Shown piece after piece: positions 42,301-50,053 of a stretch of DNA of 64,000 nucleotides. Source of the stretch: Rhodothermus bifroesti (GTDB taxonomy: Bacteria > Bacteroidota > Rhodothermia > Rhodothermales > Rhodothermaceae); contig NZ_JAGKTL010000001.1 of assembly GCF_017908595.1 (NCBI RefSeq), positions 124,001 to 188,000 of the forward strand, read 5' to 3'. The stretch's first letter is position 1. The number at the start of each line of letters is the position of its first letter. A model generated the notes under the pieces. That model ran no database searches. It was not told the origin of the DNA and saw only the letters and a list, made by a program, of their open reading frames with translations. The translations under genes and the position numbers were made by a program.

Positions 42301-43511
42301 GCCTTCCCGCGCAGCATAAGATTCCAGTACATCCAAGGCAGCACGTATTTTTTGAGCAAGTACATCGAGCGCCGCTCCTTGGTGGTGTCGAATGGGAAGG
42401 AGGGCATAGGCCGGTTGTTGTAGTCGAATTCCGCCAGCACGAGCTTCCCATAGCCCGTTACAAGCGGGCATGAACTGTAGCCATTGTAATGCTTAGGGTG
42501 GATCAGCGCCCCATGCTCCCGAAGCTGCAGCAGGTTGTGCACTACCACAGGTGCCTGCTTGCGCACCGCTGCACCGGTTTTTGCATTTGGCGTGCTGGCA
42601 GCGTCGCCTAGAGCAAAAATGTTTGGATAGCGCACATGCTGCAGCGTATAGGGGTCTACTTCCACCCAGCCGTCTGCGCTGGCCACCTTGCTCTGCTTGA
42701 TAAAGTCCGGCGCGCTCTGCGGCGGCACCACATGCAGCATCTGGAACGAGAAAATCCGCTCTTCCAGCACCTGGCCTTTTTCATCCTTCAAGTGAAAGAC
42801 AGCCTCTTGCTTAGGGCCGCGCACTTCAGCTAAATCATGCCGAAAATGAAACTGAATGCCGTAGCGAGCAATGACTTTCTCCAGCGTTCGGGCAAATTCC
42901 GGAATGCCAAAGATGACCACGCCTGGTGAGAAAAAGTGTATCTCGACCTGATCTAAAATCCCACGGCGGCGCAAGTGATCGGCCGTCAGATACATGATTT
43001 TCTGAGGTGCTCCACCGCATTTAACCGGTGTTGGGGGCTGCGTAAAAAGTGCCCGGTCGCCAGGCTTAAGCTGTTGCATAACCTGCCAGGTATAAGGCGC
43101 CAGCTCATAGGCATAGTTGCTGGTCACGCCATAGCGGCCCAGCGATTCCTTTAGGCCAGGAATTTTATCCCAGTCGAGCTGAATCCCTGGTGCCAGTACT
43201 AAATAGTCGTAGTGGAGCGTACGTCCTGCGGCCGTCTGCACCGCATCGCGGTCCGGATCAAGGGCCACCACGCGATCTTGAATCCAGGTAGCGCCAGGCG
43301 GAATGTAGTCCGCTTCATTGCGCACAGAGGCTTCCGGTGGGAAAACACCTGCACCTACCAGTGTCCAGAGCGGTTGGTAGTAGTGCTTCACGGAAGGCTC
43401 AATAATGGCCACTTGTGGGGGATTTTTGGCGCGCCTTAGCTGGGCGGCTACCGTCAAACCTGCCGTACCCCCTCCCACAATAACCACTTCGTAGTGCGCT
43501 TGCTGTGTCAT
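42297..43511 (-). CDS. sqr: Sulfide:quinone oxidoreductase
   Basis: A 404-residue membrane-associated flavoprotein that oxidises sulfide to persulfide or sulfane sulfur and reduces quinone. FAD motifs: VVIVGGGTAGLTVAAQLRR and IFALGDAASTPNAKTGAAVR. Active-site cysteines: PVKCGGAPQKIMYL (Cys165) and NGYSSCPLVTGYGK (Cys348); the C terminus (KKYVLPWMYWNLMLRGKA) is an amphipathic membrane anchor. The pattern resembles the mitochondrial-type (type II) enzymes. The product would feed the persulfide dioxygenase in the same island. Confidence 0.94.
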   Translation of the reverse strand: MTQQAHYEVVIVGGGTAGLTVAAQLRRAKNPPQVAIIEPSVKHYYQPLWTLVGAGVFPPEASVRNEADYIPPGATWIQDRVVALDPDRDAVQTAAGRTLHYDYLVLAPGIQLDWDKIPGLKESLGRYGVTSNYAYELAPYTWQVMQQLKPGDRALFTQPPTPVKCGGAPQKIMYLTADHLRRRGILDQVEIHFFSPGVVIFGIPEFARTLEKVIARYGIQFHFRHDLAEVRGPKQEAVFHLKDEKGQVLEERIFSFQMLHVVPPQSAPDFIKQSKVASADGWVEVDPYTLQHVRYPNIFALGDAASTPNAKTGAAVRKQAPVVVHNLLQLREHGALIHPKHYNGYSSCPLVTGYGKLVLAEFDYNNRPMPSFPFDTTKERRSMYLLKKYVLPWMYWNLMLRGKA

Positions 43512-43536
43512 AACAGATAAGCGGTTAAGTTCAACA

Positions 43537-43560
43537 GGTTATAGCAGAATATGGATAACC
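43537..43560. promoter_or_regulatory. Inverted repeat upstream of sqr
   Basis: GGTTAT-N12-ATAACC lies 26 bases upstream of the sqr start. The ATAACC half also occurs twice in the divergent promoter region of the sulfur island (34733-34738 and 34759-34764). It may be an operator of the ArsR-type sensor; TATAAC on the minus strand could alternatively act as the -10 of the sqr promoter. Confidence 0.4.
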
Positions 43561-43633
43561 TAAGATTAAGAGCAACCAGGCTTACCGGACCTTGCCTGTC
43601 GGCGGAATGTGCCAAAAACTGTAAGGCTATTTC

Positions 43634-44350
43634 CTACAAAGGACGACGGGCGCGCACCTGAAGCGAGACAATGGGTCCTTCAACGGCAGCACGCGTCACG
43701 GCCTCGATGACCAAGCCAGCCATTTCAATGGCTGCTAGATAATCTGCTTCAGGAATTGTACCTGCCAAACAACGGGCATAGGCCTCTGGATCGTCTTCCC
43801 AATAGGCTGGTAGCGCACCTTGCCGCACCAAGTCAGCCACCAGCAACCATCCTCCTGGCCGAAGCACACGGAAGGCTTCAGCAAATGCACGCGCTTTATC
43901 TGGCACCAAGTTGATAACGCAGTTGGAAAGCACCACATCGACCGAACACTCTGGCAGCGGCAAAGCTTCAATATCTCCTTGCACAAAGGTGACATTGTGC
44001 AGGCCCACCTTTCGGGCATTCTCCTGTGCCAATGCTACCATCTCAGGTGTCAAATCCACGCCGATTACCCGACCTTCTGGTCCTACGTGCTGGGCTGCAA
44101 TCAGGCAGTCCATCCCTGCCCCAGAACCCAAGTCCAGCACGGTAGCCCCGCGGGGCAACGCTCCTAAAGCAAAAGGATTACCGCAACCAAGGCCCATTTG
44201 GGCTTCAACAGGTACGGAAGCCAACACCTCCTCCGCATAACCTGCAGCGCATCCACACGAGGAAGTGCAGCACGAGGTGCGCTCTTGTGCAATTTGGGCA
44301 TAATACGCCCGCACGGCTTCTTTGATGCGATCCGTTGTCATGGCTTTCAT
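43634..44350 (-). CDS. arsM: Arsenite methyltransferase
   Basis: A 238-residue SAM-dependent enzyme that methylates arsenite to less toxic or volatile forms. N-terminal cysteine cluster TSCCTSSCGCAAGYAEE, then LGCGNP, motif I VLDLGSGAGMDCLIAA, SNCVINLVPDK and ARCLAGTIPEADYLA. The conserved cysteines after motif I (144 and 194) are those that bind arsenic in the family. It overlaps the acetyltransferase gene by four bases (ATGA-type coupling). Confidence 0.95.
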   Translation of the reverse strand: MKAMTTDRIKEAVRAYYAQIAQERTSCCTSSCGCAAGYAEEVLASVPVEAQMGLGCGNPFALGALPRGATVLDLGSGAGMDCLIAAQHVGPEGRVIGVDLTPEMVALAQENARKVGLHNVTFVQGDIEALPLPECSVDVVLSNCVINLVPDKARAFAEAFRVLRPGGWLLVADLVRQGALPAYWEDDPEAYARCLAGTIPEADYLAAIEMAGLVIEAVTRAAVEGPIVSLQVRARRPL

Positions 44351-44814
44351 TGATGTTTATCGATGACTTCAGGCAAAAAAATGCGCATCACTTGGCTACT
44401 TGTGGGACACAAGTGCGTAAACTGTGACGCCTGTTGCACAGAGACCGGGACAACCTCGCGCGTGATGGCCTCAAAGCCCAGGCGGGCAAAAAAACCTGCA
44501 GCGGTTTCTGTAAGCAGAAACACCTGTTGCAAACCTTCCTGACGCGCTTCCTCGAGCATGGCTTCAACCAACCGCCGCCCAATTCCTTTACCCTGCCAGG
44601 CTGGATCTACCGCAACGGAGCGAAGCAATCCCCCTTCAGCGTACCGTTCCAGCAACGCCATGCCCACTACCTGGCCATGCATATACGCCACACGCACACG
44701 GTCCAGCTGCGCTGCAACCCCCTCTTCGGTAAGATGACAGATTTGCAAAAGATGGCGCAATGCCGGCCACGCGTCAGCGTGGGCCGGTAGCACCTGAATG
44801 GTTGGATGACTCAT
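44347..44814 (-). CDS. arsN2: GNAT acetyltransferase of arsenic operons (ArsN2-like)
   Basis: A 155-residue GCN5-type N-acetyltransferase. LLRSVAVDPAWQGKGIGRRL is the acetyl-CoA binding motif, and VFLLTETAAGFFARLGFEAI the C-terminal half. The family member next to arsM and arsR is usually called ArsN2 and is thought to acetylate an arsenic-containing or related amine substrate. The tail (TSSQVMRIFLP) fits. It sits between arsR and arsM. Confidence 0.85.
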   Translation of the reverse strand: MSHPTIQVLPAHADAWPALRHLLQICHLTEEGVAAQLDRVRVAYMHGQVVGMALLERYAEGGLLRSVAVDPAWQGKGIGRRLVEAMLEEARQEGLQQVFLLTETAAGFFARLGFEAITREVVPVSVQQASQFTHLCPTSSQVMRIFLPEVIDKHQ

Positions 44815-44849
44815 AGACGATCCTCAATGAGTTAATTGATAAAAAAAAT

Positions 44850-45179
44850 TTAAGCGGCTAAGCGCTGAAGCCACGCTCCTAAATCCTCAAGGACCTCAGG
44901 CTTAAGCTGATAATACGTGTACGGCCCGCGTACCTCTGCTATCACCAAGCCTGCCTCCCGCAGCCAACGCAAGTGGTGCGAAATCGTGGGCTGCTTCAGA
45001 TCAAAATGCGCCTCGATATCACATACGCACAAGGGTGCACCTTCCTGCGAGAGCAACGCCACCATTTGCAGCCGTACCGGATGCCCAAGTGCCTTGAGCT
45101 GCCGCACCCGCAAGCGCAGCACCTCTGCTGGCAAGCGTAAGGCACGCGTCGACTGACCACACGCTGAGGGTGACGACAT
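44850..45179 (-). CDS. arsR: ArsR-family arsenic-responsive repressor
   Basis: A 109-residue winged-helix repressor. The metal motif LCVCDIE in helix 3 (two cysteines, consensus ELCVCDL), then LKQPTISHHLRWLREAGLV and RGPYTYYQL. Binding of As(III) would release it from DNA. It is first in the arsR-arsN2-arsM operon; the 35 bases between it and arsN2 are AT-rich. The divergent gap upstream may hold its operator. Confidence 0.95.
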   Translation of the reverse strand: MSSPSACGQSTRALRLPAEVLRLRVRQLKALGHPVRLQMVALLSQEGAPLCVCDIEAHFDLKQPTISHHLRWLREAGLVIAEVRGPYTYYQLKPEVLEDLGAWLQRLAA

Positions 45180-45354
45180 CGCTGTATTCGCTGAAAAAAA
45201 CCTACTGATCCAATATATCGAAGTTTATCAATGAAGTCAATCTTGTTGTCCTTTGGGGACGCAAAAAATTTGTAAAGGGGATATTTTTATCCAAATTTAT
45301 TTGGACTGGGCCAGCGCCGGTTCTACTTTTAGATTGCATTTAAATACCCAAATT
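45180..45354. promoter_or_regulatory. Divergent region between arsR and the Cys/His-rich gene set
   Basis: A 175-base AT-rich gap. On the minus strand, ATTGATAAACTTCGATATAT (45233-45214) carries two related half-sites (TTGATA and TTCGATA) in the same orientation, a pattern seen at ArsR-type operators. A perfect stem CCAAAT-TT-ATTTGG is at 45291-45304 on the side of the plus-strand gene. No clear promoter hexamers were assigned. Confidence 0.35.
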
Positions 45355-45771
45355 ATGCGCCAGAGCTTTGGGCAGCGACTGATCGCAAGTGGCCTTATGC
45401 TGCTCTTTTTGGGGCAGCAGGTGCCGCTGGTGATTTCGTTACCTGAGCTTCAGGCGCCTGTTGTCTGTCATCATCGGGAAGCTGACCTAGTTCCTGGCAT
45501 AGTTGCCTGTCCGCATCACAGTTCTACCCCCCAAGCGAAGGTAAGCGTGCATGTAGCTGGTCTTGGCGAAATTGCGCTGCTGGTGTGCAATTGCCGCCAC
45601 GATGCCCCGGCACACGTTTTTACCCTAGTGATCGATCGGTGGGTCCTTCCTCGAGCGTGCAGTTTAGCTTGTCCGGAAGGCAGACCGTTTGAGCTGCTTC
45701 CCGGTGAGGAAATGGTGCTTGCGCTTCGCCTTGCGGTAGACATTTTCCATCCCCCTCGTCTGGTTGGTTAG
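45355..45771 (+). CDS. Small Cys/His-rich secreted or membrane-anchored protein
   Basis: A 138-residue protein with a hydrophobic N-terminal segment (LIASGLMLLFLGQQVPLVIS) that is a signal or anchor. The mature part has spaced metal-ligand-like motifs: VCHHREAD, ACPHHSS, VCNCRHDAPAH and RACSLACPEG. Such CxH/CHH motifs are typical of copper- or zinc-handling periplasmic proteins, for example DUF2946-like genes next to TonB receptors; I do not recognise the family. ATG 45355 is chosen as the signal begins there; an upstream GTG-type extension is AT-rich and improbable. First gene of a three-gene set. Confidence 0.65.
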   Translation: MRQSFGQRLIASGLMLLFLGQQVPLVISLPELQAPVVCHHREADLVPGIVACPHHSSTPQAKVSVHVAGLGEIALLVCNCRHDAPAHVFTLVIDRWVLPRACSLACPEGRPFELLPGEEMVLALRLAVDIFHPPRLVG

Positions 45772-45772
45772 G

Positions 45773-45789
45773 CAGCTGCTTAGCAGCTG
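45773..45789 (+). other. Intercistronic hairpin after the Cys/His-rich gene
   Basis: CAGCTGC-TTA-GCAGCTG, a perfect 7-base stem with a triloop, starts two bases after the stop codon. No T run follows, so it is not a classical terminator; it may protect the 3' end of the upstream message. Confidence 0.5.
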
Positions 45790-45884
45790 GCCATGCAGAT
45801 GGTGCTTGCTGCTGCCTTTTGCACGGCAGAAGGGTCTAGGTATGCCCACTATCTCGAAAACCCATCAGACGAGACAGTTGTGTC

Positions 45885-48182
45885 ATGCGATACTTCCTGT
45901 TTGCCCTAGGGCTGCTGGGACTATTGGCTTCAGCACACGCCCAGTCTACAGCCATTTTGGAAGGCAACGTACGCGTTGCTGGTACGGCGACGCCGCTTCA
46001 AGGCGCCCATGTCATCCTTGAGGAACTGGCTCAAGGTACTACAACCGACGCCAAGGGACGTTTTCAGCTAGCGAATCTGCCAGCAGGAACGTACACGCTA
46101 ACGGTACGCTTTTTAGGTTTTGTGCCTTACCGCCAGGCCATTCTCCTCCAAGCAGGTGTAACAACGCAGCTTACGATCATCTTGGAAGAGCAAACCGTAA
46201 GTCTGGGGGAAATTGTGGTAGCAGCCAGCGGTTTGCCTCAGTCTCGGACGGATGTAGCGGCCTCTGTGGGCTTATTGCGCCAAGAGGCGATGGCATCGGT
46301 TGGGGCTTTGCACCCGGCTGAGCTTCTTAATCGACTGGCTGGGGTATGGTTGATGACGCCTACGGGTGAAGGCCATCTGACGGCCATCCGCCAACCGCTC
46401 ACGACCGAGCCGGTCTATTTGTACTTGGAAAATGGGGTTCCCATTCGCTCGACCGGCTTTTTCAATCATAATGCCCTCTATGAAGTCAACTTGCCCCAGG
46501 CTGAAGCGGTCGAAGTGATTAAAGGCCCGGGAACGGCACTCTACGGTAGCGATGCTATTGGGGCAGTGGTCAACGTCTCTACGCCACCCGCGCCAGATCG
46601 CCCGTTGCTGCAAGGAAAAGTGGAAGGGGGTTCCTACGGCTATGGCCGCGCGCTTCTTAGCGCCGGCACGCGCATTGGCGCGCATCGCGTGCGGATGGAT
46701 GCCAACGTGACCCGTACAGACGGTTGGCGCGAGGCTACACGCTATGCACGCCAAAGCGTCGTAGCGCGCTGGGACTGGGGTCGGGCAGGTAACCGTGCAC
46801 GCCTAAGCACGGTTGTATCTTTTTCCCACATTGATCAAAATCCTGCCGGATCTTCAGCCCTCTCGGCCGAAGATTTTGAGCGCAATCCACGCCTAAACTA
46901 TACGCCTATCTCTTACCGCCGCGTCTGGGCGTTTCGGCTTTCTGCGGCCTATGCTTACCAGACAGCACGCAGCCGGCTAGAGCTGACGCCTTACGTGCGC
47001 TACAACATCACCGAATTGCTGCCCAATTGGTCGCTGGCCTTTGATCCAGCTATCTGGGATCTGCGGCATCGGTCGCTGGGCTTGATGGTTCGCTATCACC
47101 ATGAACTGCAGCCCGAGCGCCTTCGGCTCACCAGCGGTATCGACCTGGAAAGCAGTCCCGGAAGCCACTTTGAGCAGCGCGTGCGCGCAACGCGACAAGG
47201 CAAAATCTTTACTGCCTACACCCTTGCTGATACACTCTACGACTACTACGTGACGTTTTGGCAAGCAGCACCCTATGCCCAGCTCGAAGTGCGGCCGCTG
47301 CAGCCATTGGAGTTCAGCCTGGGTTTACGCTTGGATTGGGCACGCTACGACTACGACAATCGGCTCAGCGTCGTTACCACAGGCCGCCACCGCCGCGCCC
47401 CGGATACCAGCCGTGCGTTTGTACACGCCAGTCCTAAACTTGGATGGGTGTACCGGCTAGATCGTAGTCTGACGCTTTTTGGTTCTTATCGCCACGCTTT
47501 CCGCGTGCCTTCGGAGGGACAGCTTTTCCGACAGGGCGCGACGTCCAATACGACCCATCTAGCGCCTGTACGGGCCGATCAGTTTGAGCTAGGCATTCGC
47601 GGGGCCTTGTGGTCCGATTGGCTAGCTTATGAACTGGTAGGCTATCAGCTTGAAAAACGGAACGACATCGTTTCGTACGTTGATGCCCAGGGGGTTAGCC
47701 AAGTAGGCAATGTGGGCCGTACGCGCCACCGCGGCCTGGAGCTTTCACTGCGTCTTAAGCCGACGGAAGCCTTCCAGCTTGAGGCTGCTTGGTCCTATAC
47801 CGGCCAGTGGTATGTCTCTTGGGAAACAGCCCCTCAAAGCAATCTCAGTGGAAACGAACTTGAGCTCGCGCCGCGCGTGCTGGCCAGCCTGGTTTTAAGC
47901 TACACGCCCTCCTTTTGGAGAGGAAGTCTGCTCCTCTTCGAGTGGCGCCGCGTGGGGTCCTACTGGATGGACGCAGCCAACACCGTACGCTACGAGGGCT
48001 ATCACGTGGCAAATATGCGGCTTAACCTACCGCTACATAGCCGGGTAAGCCTCTCCGGGCGCGTGCTGAATTTATGGAATCGGCGCTACGCCGAGCGTGC
48101 CACCTATCATCCGGTACGCGGATCCGAGCTCTCTCCGGCCATGCCGCGCAGCATTTACCTAAGCCTGCAATACCACTTTTAA
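45885..48182 (+). CDS. TonB-dependent receptor, putative metal or metallophore uptake
   Basis: A 765-residue outer-membrane transporter: signal peptide (cut near SAHAQ), carboxypeptidase-regulatory-like domain (EGNVRVAGTATPLQGAHVIL, NLPAGTYTLTVRFLGF), plug (PVYLYLENGVPIRSTGFFNH, EVIKGPGTALYGSDAIGAVV) and a barrel ending in LSLQYHF. The plug lacks the long loops seen in SusC-type sugar receptors. The neighbours on both sides are Cys/His-rich exported proteins, so the cargo is more likely a metal ion or chelate than a sugar; this is inference. It is the middle gene of the set. Confidence 0.88.
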   Translation: MRYFLFALGLLGLLASAHAQSTAILEGNVRVAGTATPLQGAHVILEELAQGTTTDAKGRFQLANLPAGTYTLTVRFLGFVPYRQAILLQAGVTTQLTIILEEQTVSLGEIVVAASGLPQSRTDVAASVGLLRQEAMASVGALHPAELLNRLAGVWLMTPTGEGHLTAIRQPLTTEPVYLYLENGVPIRSTGFFNHNALYEVNLPQAEAVEVIKGPGTALYGSDAIGAVVNVSTPPAPDRPLLQGKVEGGSYGYGRALLSAGTRIGAHRVRMDANVTRTDGWREATRYARQSVVARWDWGRAGNRARLSTVVSFSHIDQNPAGSSALSAEDFERNPRLNYTPISYRRVWAFRLSAAYAYQTARSRLELTPYVRYNITELLPNWSLAFDPAIWDLRHRSLGLMVRYHHELQPERLRLTSGIDLESSPGSHFEQRVRATRQGKIFTAYTLADTLYDYYVTFWQAAPYAQLEVRPLQPLEFSLGLRLDWARYDYDNRLSVVTTGRHRRAPDTSRAFVHASPKLGWVYRLDRSLTLFGSYRHAFRVPSEGQLFRQGATSNTTHLAPVRADQFELGIRGALWSDWLAYELVGYQLEKRNDIVSYVDAQGVSQVGNVGRTRHRGLELSLRLKPTEAFQLEAAWSYTGQWYVSWETAPQSNLSGNELELAPRVLASLVLSYTPSFWRGSLLLFEWRRVGSYWMDAANTVRYEGYHVANMRLNLPLHSRVSLSGRVLNLWNRRYAERATYHPVRGSELSPAMPRSIYLSLQYHF

Positions 48183-48194
48183 TGCACCCTGCAA

Positions 48195-48226
48195 GGTGGG
48201 GCGCTGGTTTAGCCAAGCGCCCCACC
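48195..48226 (+). terminator. Strong hairpin after the TonB receptor gene
   Basis: GGTGGGGCGCT pairs with AGCGCCCCACC (11 bases, extendable inward with one bulged A). It starts 12 bases after the stop. There is no T tract (CGCTTATG follows), so it may be a weak terminator or an RNA-stabilising stem that lowers expression of the next gene. Confidence 0.45.
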
Positions 48227-48251
48227 CGCTTATGACACAGCGTTTACGATC

Positions 48252-49502
48252 ATGAAATCCTTGAAGCTTGCGCTTGCTGGCTTGTTGCTGGGAGCGGGGT
48301 GTTCCAGCACAGGGCCTTCTGGGCTTAGGCCATACGATTTTCAAGTCATACGTCTGGACAGTGGTCGCGTAGGTGCAATCACCACAGCGATCGATCCCCA
48401 AACGCACACGATCTATTGGAGCTGGGCGGCTATGCGGGATAGCCTGGTGGATATTTACCTGTCGCGCATGGCTCCCGGCGATACGGCCCCTTCGCCACCG
48501 GTACGGGTTCATCCACAGCGAGGGCTAGGGAATCTGCATACCCAAGCACCGCCCCAAGTCCGGGTAGGCCCTGATGGCACAGTTTACGTGCTGTGGAGCA
48601 GCCGCATTCCGGTCCCTGGACGACGGTTTCCGGCCAGCAACCTGTACCTGGTGCGATCGACTGACCAAGGCCAAACCTTTGCACCACCCTGTTTGGTAAA
48701 CGACGACGCGGAAGGGCCGCCTTCAAGCCATACCTTTCACGACTTAGCTATTGGACGTGAGGGCATCGTGTACGTCTCTTGGATTGATGCCCGTCGGCTG
48801 GATGCCCAGCGCTCTGCAGAAACCCACAGGCACCATCACGAAACCTCATCTGCTGGTCCTGACATTCGCGTAGCTCGCTCTACCGACGGCTGCACGTTTA
48901 GTCCTGGCGTTATTGTAGATTCGACCAGTTGCCCTTGCTGCCGCACAGCGCTCACGATCGATGCCCAGGGCGGGCTCTACGTTGCCTGGCGCAAGGTCTT
49001 TCCAGGCAACGTGCGCGACATTGTGGTGGCTGTATCACGCGACAGAGGACAGACATTCTCCCAGCCAGTGCGCGTCCAAACCGACGGCTGGGTGCTTGAC
49101 GGCTGCCCACATGTGGGGCCAAGCTTGGCCGTCGATGATCGGCAACAACTGCATGTAGCTTGGTATACCGGAGCCCCTGAGCGAACAGGCATCTGGTATC
49201 GCCGCTTGAGCCCCCAGCTGCGCCCTGTCTTGGCAGCCCAACCGCTTGCTCAGGTCCTACCCATAGCCCAAATGCGGCTAGCTTGGGATACGTACCAGAT
49301 GTGGGCAGCGTGGGAAGCGCCTACGAAGGGACAAGTGCGCCTGCAAGTTTTTTCCAAAACGGCGTTTCCAGACACAACGCAGGCGCTGAGTTTTATGGGT
49401 AGGAATCCTGCGTTGGCCGCAGTGGACGGCTGGGTTGTGCTGGCCGTGGAAACTGAGCAAGACGTGCGTGCCTATATTAAACGCCCTGCGGCCAAACCCT
49501 AA
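48252..49502 (+). CDS. Sialidase-fold lipoprotein with CPCC and HRHHH motifs
   Basis: A 416-residue lipoprotein (lipobox GAGC, Cys17). The body is a beta-propeller of BNR type with Asp-box-like turns: RSTDQGQTF, RSTDGCTF, SRDRGQTF. The catalytic arginine and tyrosine set of true sialidases is not evident. Unusual metal-ligand-type motifs sit on loops: THRHHHE (191-197), TSCPCCRTA (225-233) and GCPHVG (284-289). These suggest that the propeller binds a soft metal such as copper rather than a sugar. It ends the three-gene set and is followed by a strong hairpin. The specific function is unknown. Confidence 0.75.
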   Translation: MKSLKLALAGLLLGAGCSSTGPSGLRPYDFQVIRLDSGRVGAITTAIDPQTHTIYWSWAAMRDSLVDIYLSRMAPGDTAPSPPVRVHPQRGLGNLHTQAPPQVRVGPDGTVYVLWSSRIPVPGRRFPASNLYLVRSTDQGQTFAPPCLVNDDAEGPPSSHTFHDLAIGREGIVYVSWIDARRLDAQRSAETHRHHHETSSAGPDIRVARSTDGCTFSPGVIVDSTSCPCCRTALTIDAQGGLYVAWRKVFPGNVRDIVVAVSRDRGQTFSQPVRVQTDGWVLDGCPHVGPSLAVDDRQQLHVAWYTGAPERTGIWYRRLSPQLRPVLAAQPLAQVLPIAQMRLAWDTYQMWAAWEAPTKGQVRLQVFSKTAFPDTTQALSFMGRNPALAAVDGWVVLAVETEQDVRAYIKRPAAKP

Positions 49503-49509
49503 AAGCCAG

Positions 49510-49539
49510 GGGCCCAAGTTCTGCGTAGAACTTGGGCCC
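49510..49539. terminator. Bidirectional hairpin between the lipoprotein gene and tRNA-Leu
   Basis: Perfect 13-base stem GGGCCCAAGTTCT-GCGT-AGAACTTGGGCCC. The plus side is followed by TTCCCTTG and the minus side by CTGGCTTTTAG. It lies where two converging transcripts end, eight bases after the plus-strand stop and nine from the tRNA 3' end, so it probably terminates both. Confidence 0.7.
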
Positions 49540-49547
49540 TTCCCTTG

Positions 49548-49631
49548 TGCCCGGGGAGGGATTCGAACCCCCACGGAGTTACCCCCACATGACCCTGAAT
49601 CATGCGCGTCTACCAGTTCCGCCACCCGGGC
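49548..49631 (-). tRNA. tRNA-Leu (CAG)
   Basis: An 84-base class II tRNA. The acceptor GCCCGGG pairs with CCCGGGC with discriminator A; the D arm is GCGGAACTGGTAGACGC; the anticodon stem CATGA/TCATG holds loop TTCAGGG with anticodon CAG; a long variable arm and the T arm GGGGGTTCGAATCCCTC follow. The 3' CCA is not encoded (CAA follows the discriminator). Confidence 0.95.
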
Positions 49632-49649
49632 AGGAAATAGTGGCAGGGG

Positions 49650-49678
49650 ATGATAACAAATCGCAACCCGGTTTGCAA
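49650..49678 (-). promoter_or_regulatory. Promoter of tRNA-Leu
   Basis: Minus strand: TTGCAA (49678-49673), 17 bases, TATCAT (49655-49650), then 18 bases to the tRNA 5' end. Both hexamers are close to the sigma70 consensus and the spacing is ideal. Confidence 0.75.
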
Positions 49679-49797
49679 GTTCCCGCAAACGCCTTTCACG
49701 ACCTTTTCTCGACCTCCAGGAAGGCTGCTGAGGTAAACTAAAATGAACCTGAAAGCCATTTGGGCGTTTGAAAAGGCGTCAAACTCCTATCGTACTA

Positions 49798-49826
49798 TTG
49801 ACGGCCGCGGCCGGTCGCTGTATCTT
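49798..49826 (+). promoter_or_regulatory. Promoter of tRNA-Asn
   Basis: TTGACG (49798-49803), 17 bases, TATCTT (49821-49826), then 15 bases to the tRNA 5' end. It is a good match to sigma70 promoters and shows that this chromosome uses them for tRNA genes. Confidence 0.78.
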
Positions 49827-49841
49827 AGAGGCCGCTTTCAT

Positions 49842-49914
49842 TCCTCGGTAGCTCAATTGGCAGAGCACCTGGCTGTTAACCAGGGGGTTGCAGGTTCGAG
49901 CCCTGCCCGAGGAG
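49842..49914 (+). tRNA. tRNA-Asn (GTT)
   Basis: A 73-base tRNA: acceptor TCCTCGG with CCGAGGA and discriminator G, D arm GCTCAATTGGCAGAGC, anticodon stem CCTGG/CCAGG around loop CTGTTAA (anticodon GTT), and T arm GCAGGTTCGAGCCCTGC. CCA is not encoded. Confidence 0.96.
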
Positions 49915-49924
49915 CTTAAAGTAA

Positions 49925-49961
49925 AGCCCCTGCCGCGAATCGCGGTAGGGGCTTTTTTTTT
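49925..49961 (+). terminator. Intrinsic terminator of tRNA-Asn
   Basis: AGCCCCTGCCGCG-AAT-CGCGGTAGGGGCT (one G-T pair) followed by nine T. It lies 10 bases downstream of the tRNA. Confidence 0.9.
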
Positions 49962-50030
49962 ACAAGTTGATTTTTTAAAGGATTGCGCCAGCCCATCTTG
50001 ACCAGTCGAAAACCAGTCTTTTCTTGTTAA

Positions 50031-50053
50031 GGGTGTAGCACCCAAATTTTTTT
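50031..50053 (+). promoter_or_regulatory. Terminator-like element in the leader of hupE
   Basis: GGGTG-TAG-CACCC (50031-50043), then AAA and seven T (50047-50053), ending three bases before the hupE start codon. It has the form of an intrinsic terminator but lies after the tRNA-Asn terminator and in front of a gene, so it could act as an attenuator, or it is a second, back-up terminator for the tRNA. Confidence 0.45.

Noticed and set aside
48252-49502. True exo-alpha-sialidase
   Set aside because: Asp-box-like turns are there, but I could not find the arginine triad/tyrosine set, and the Cys/His motifs point elsewhere.
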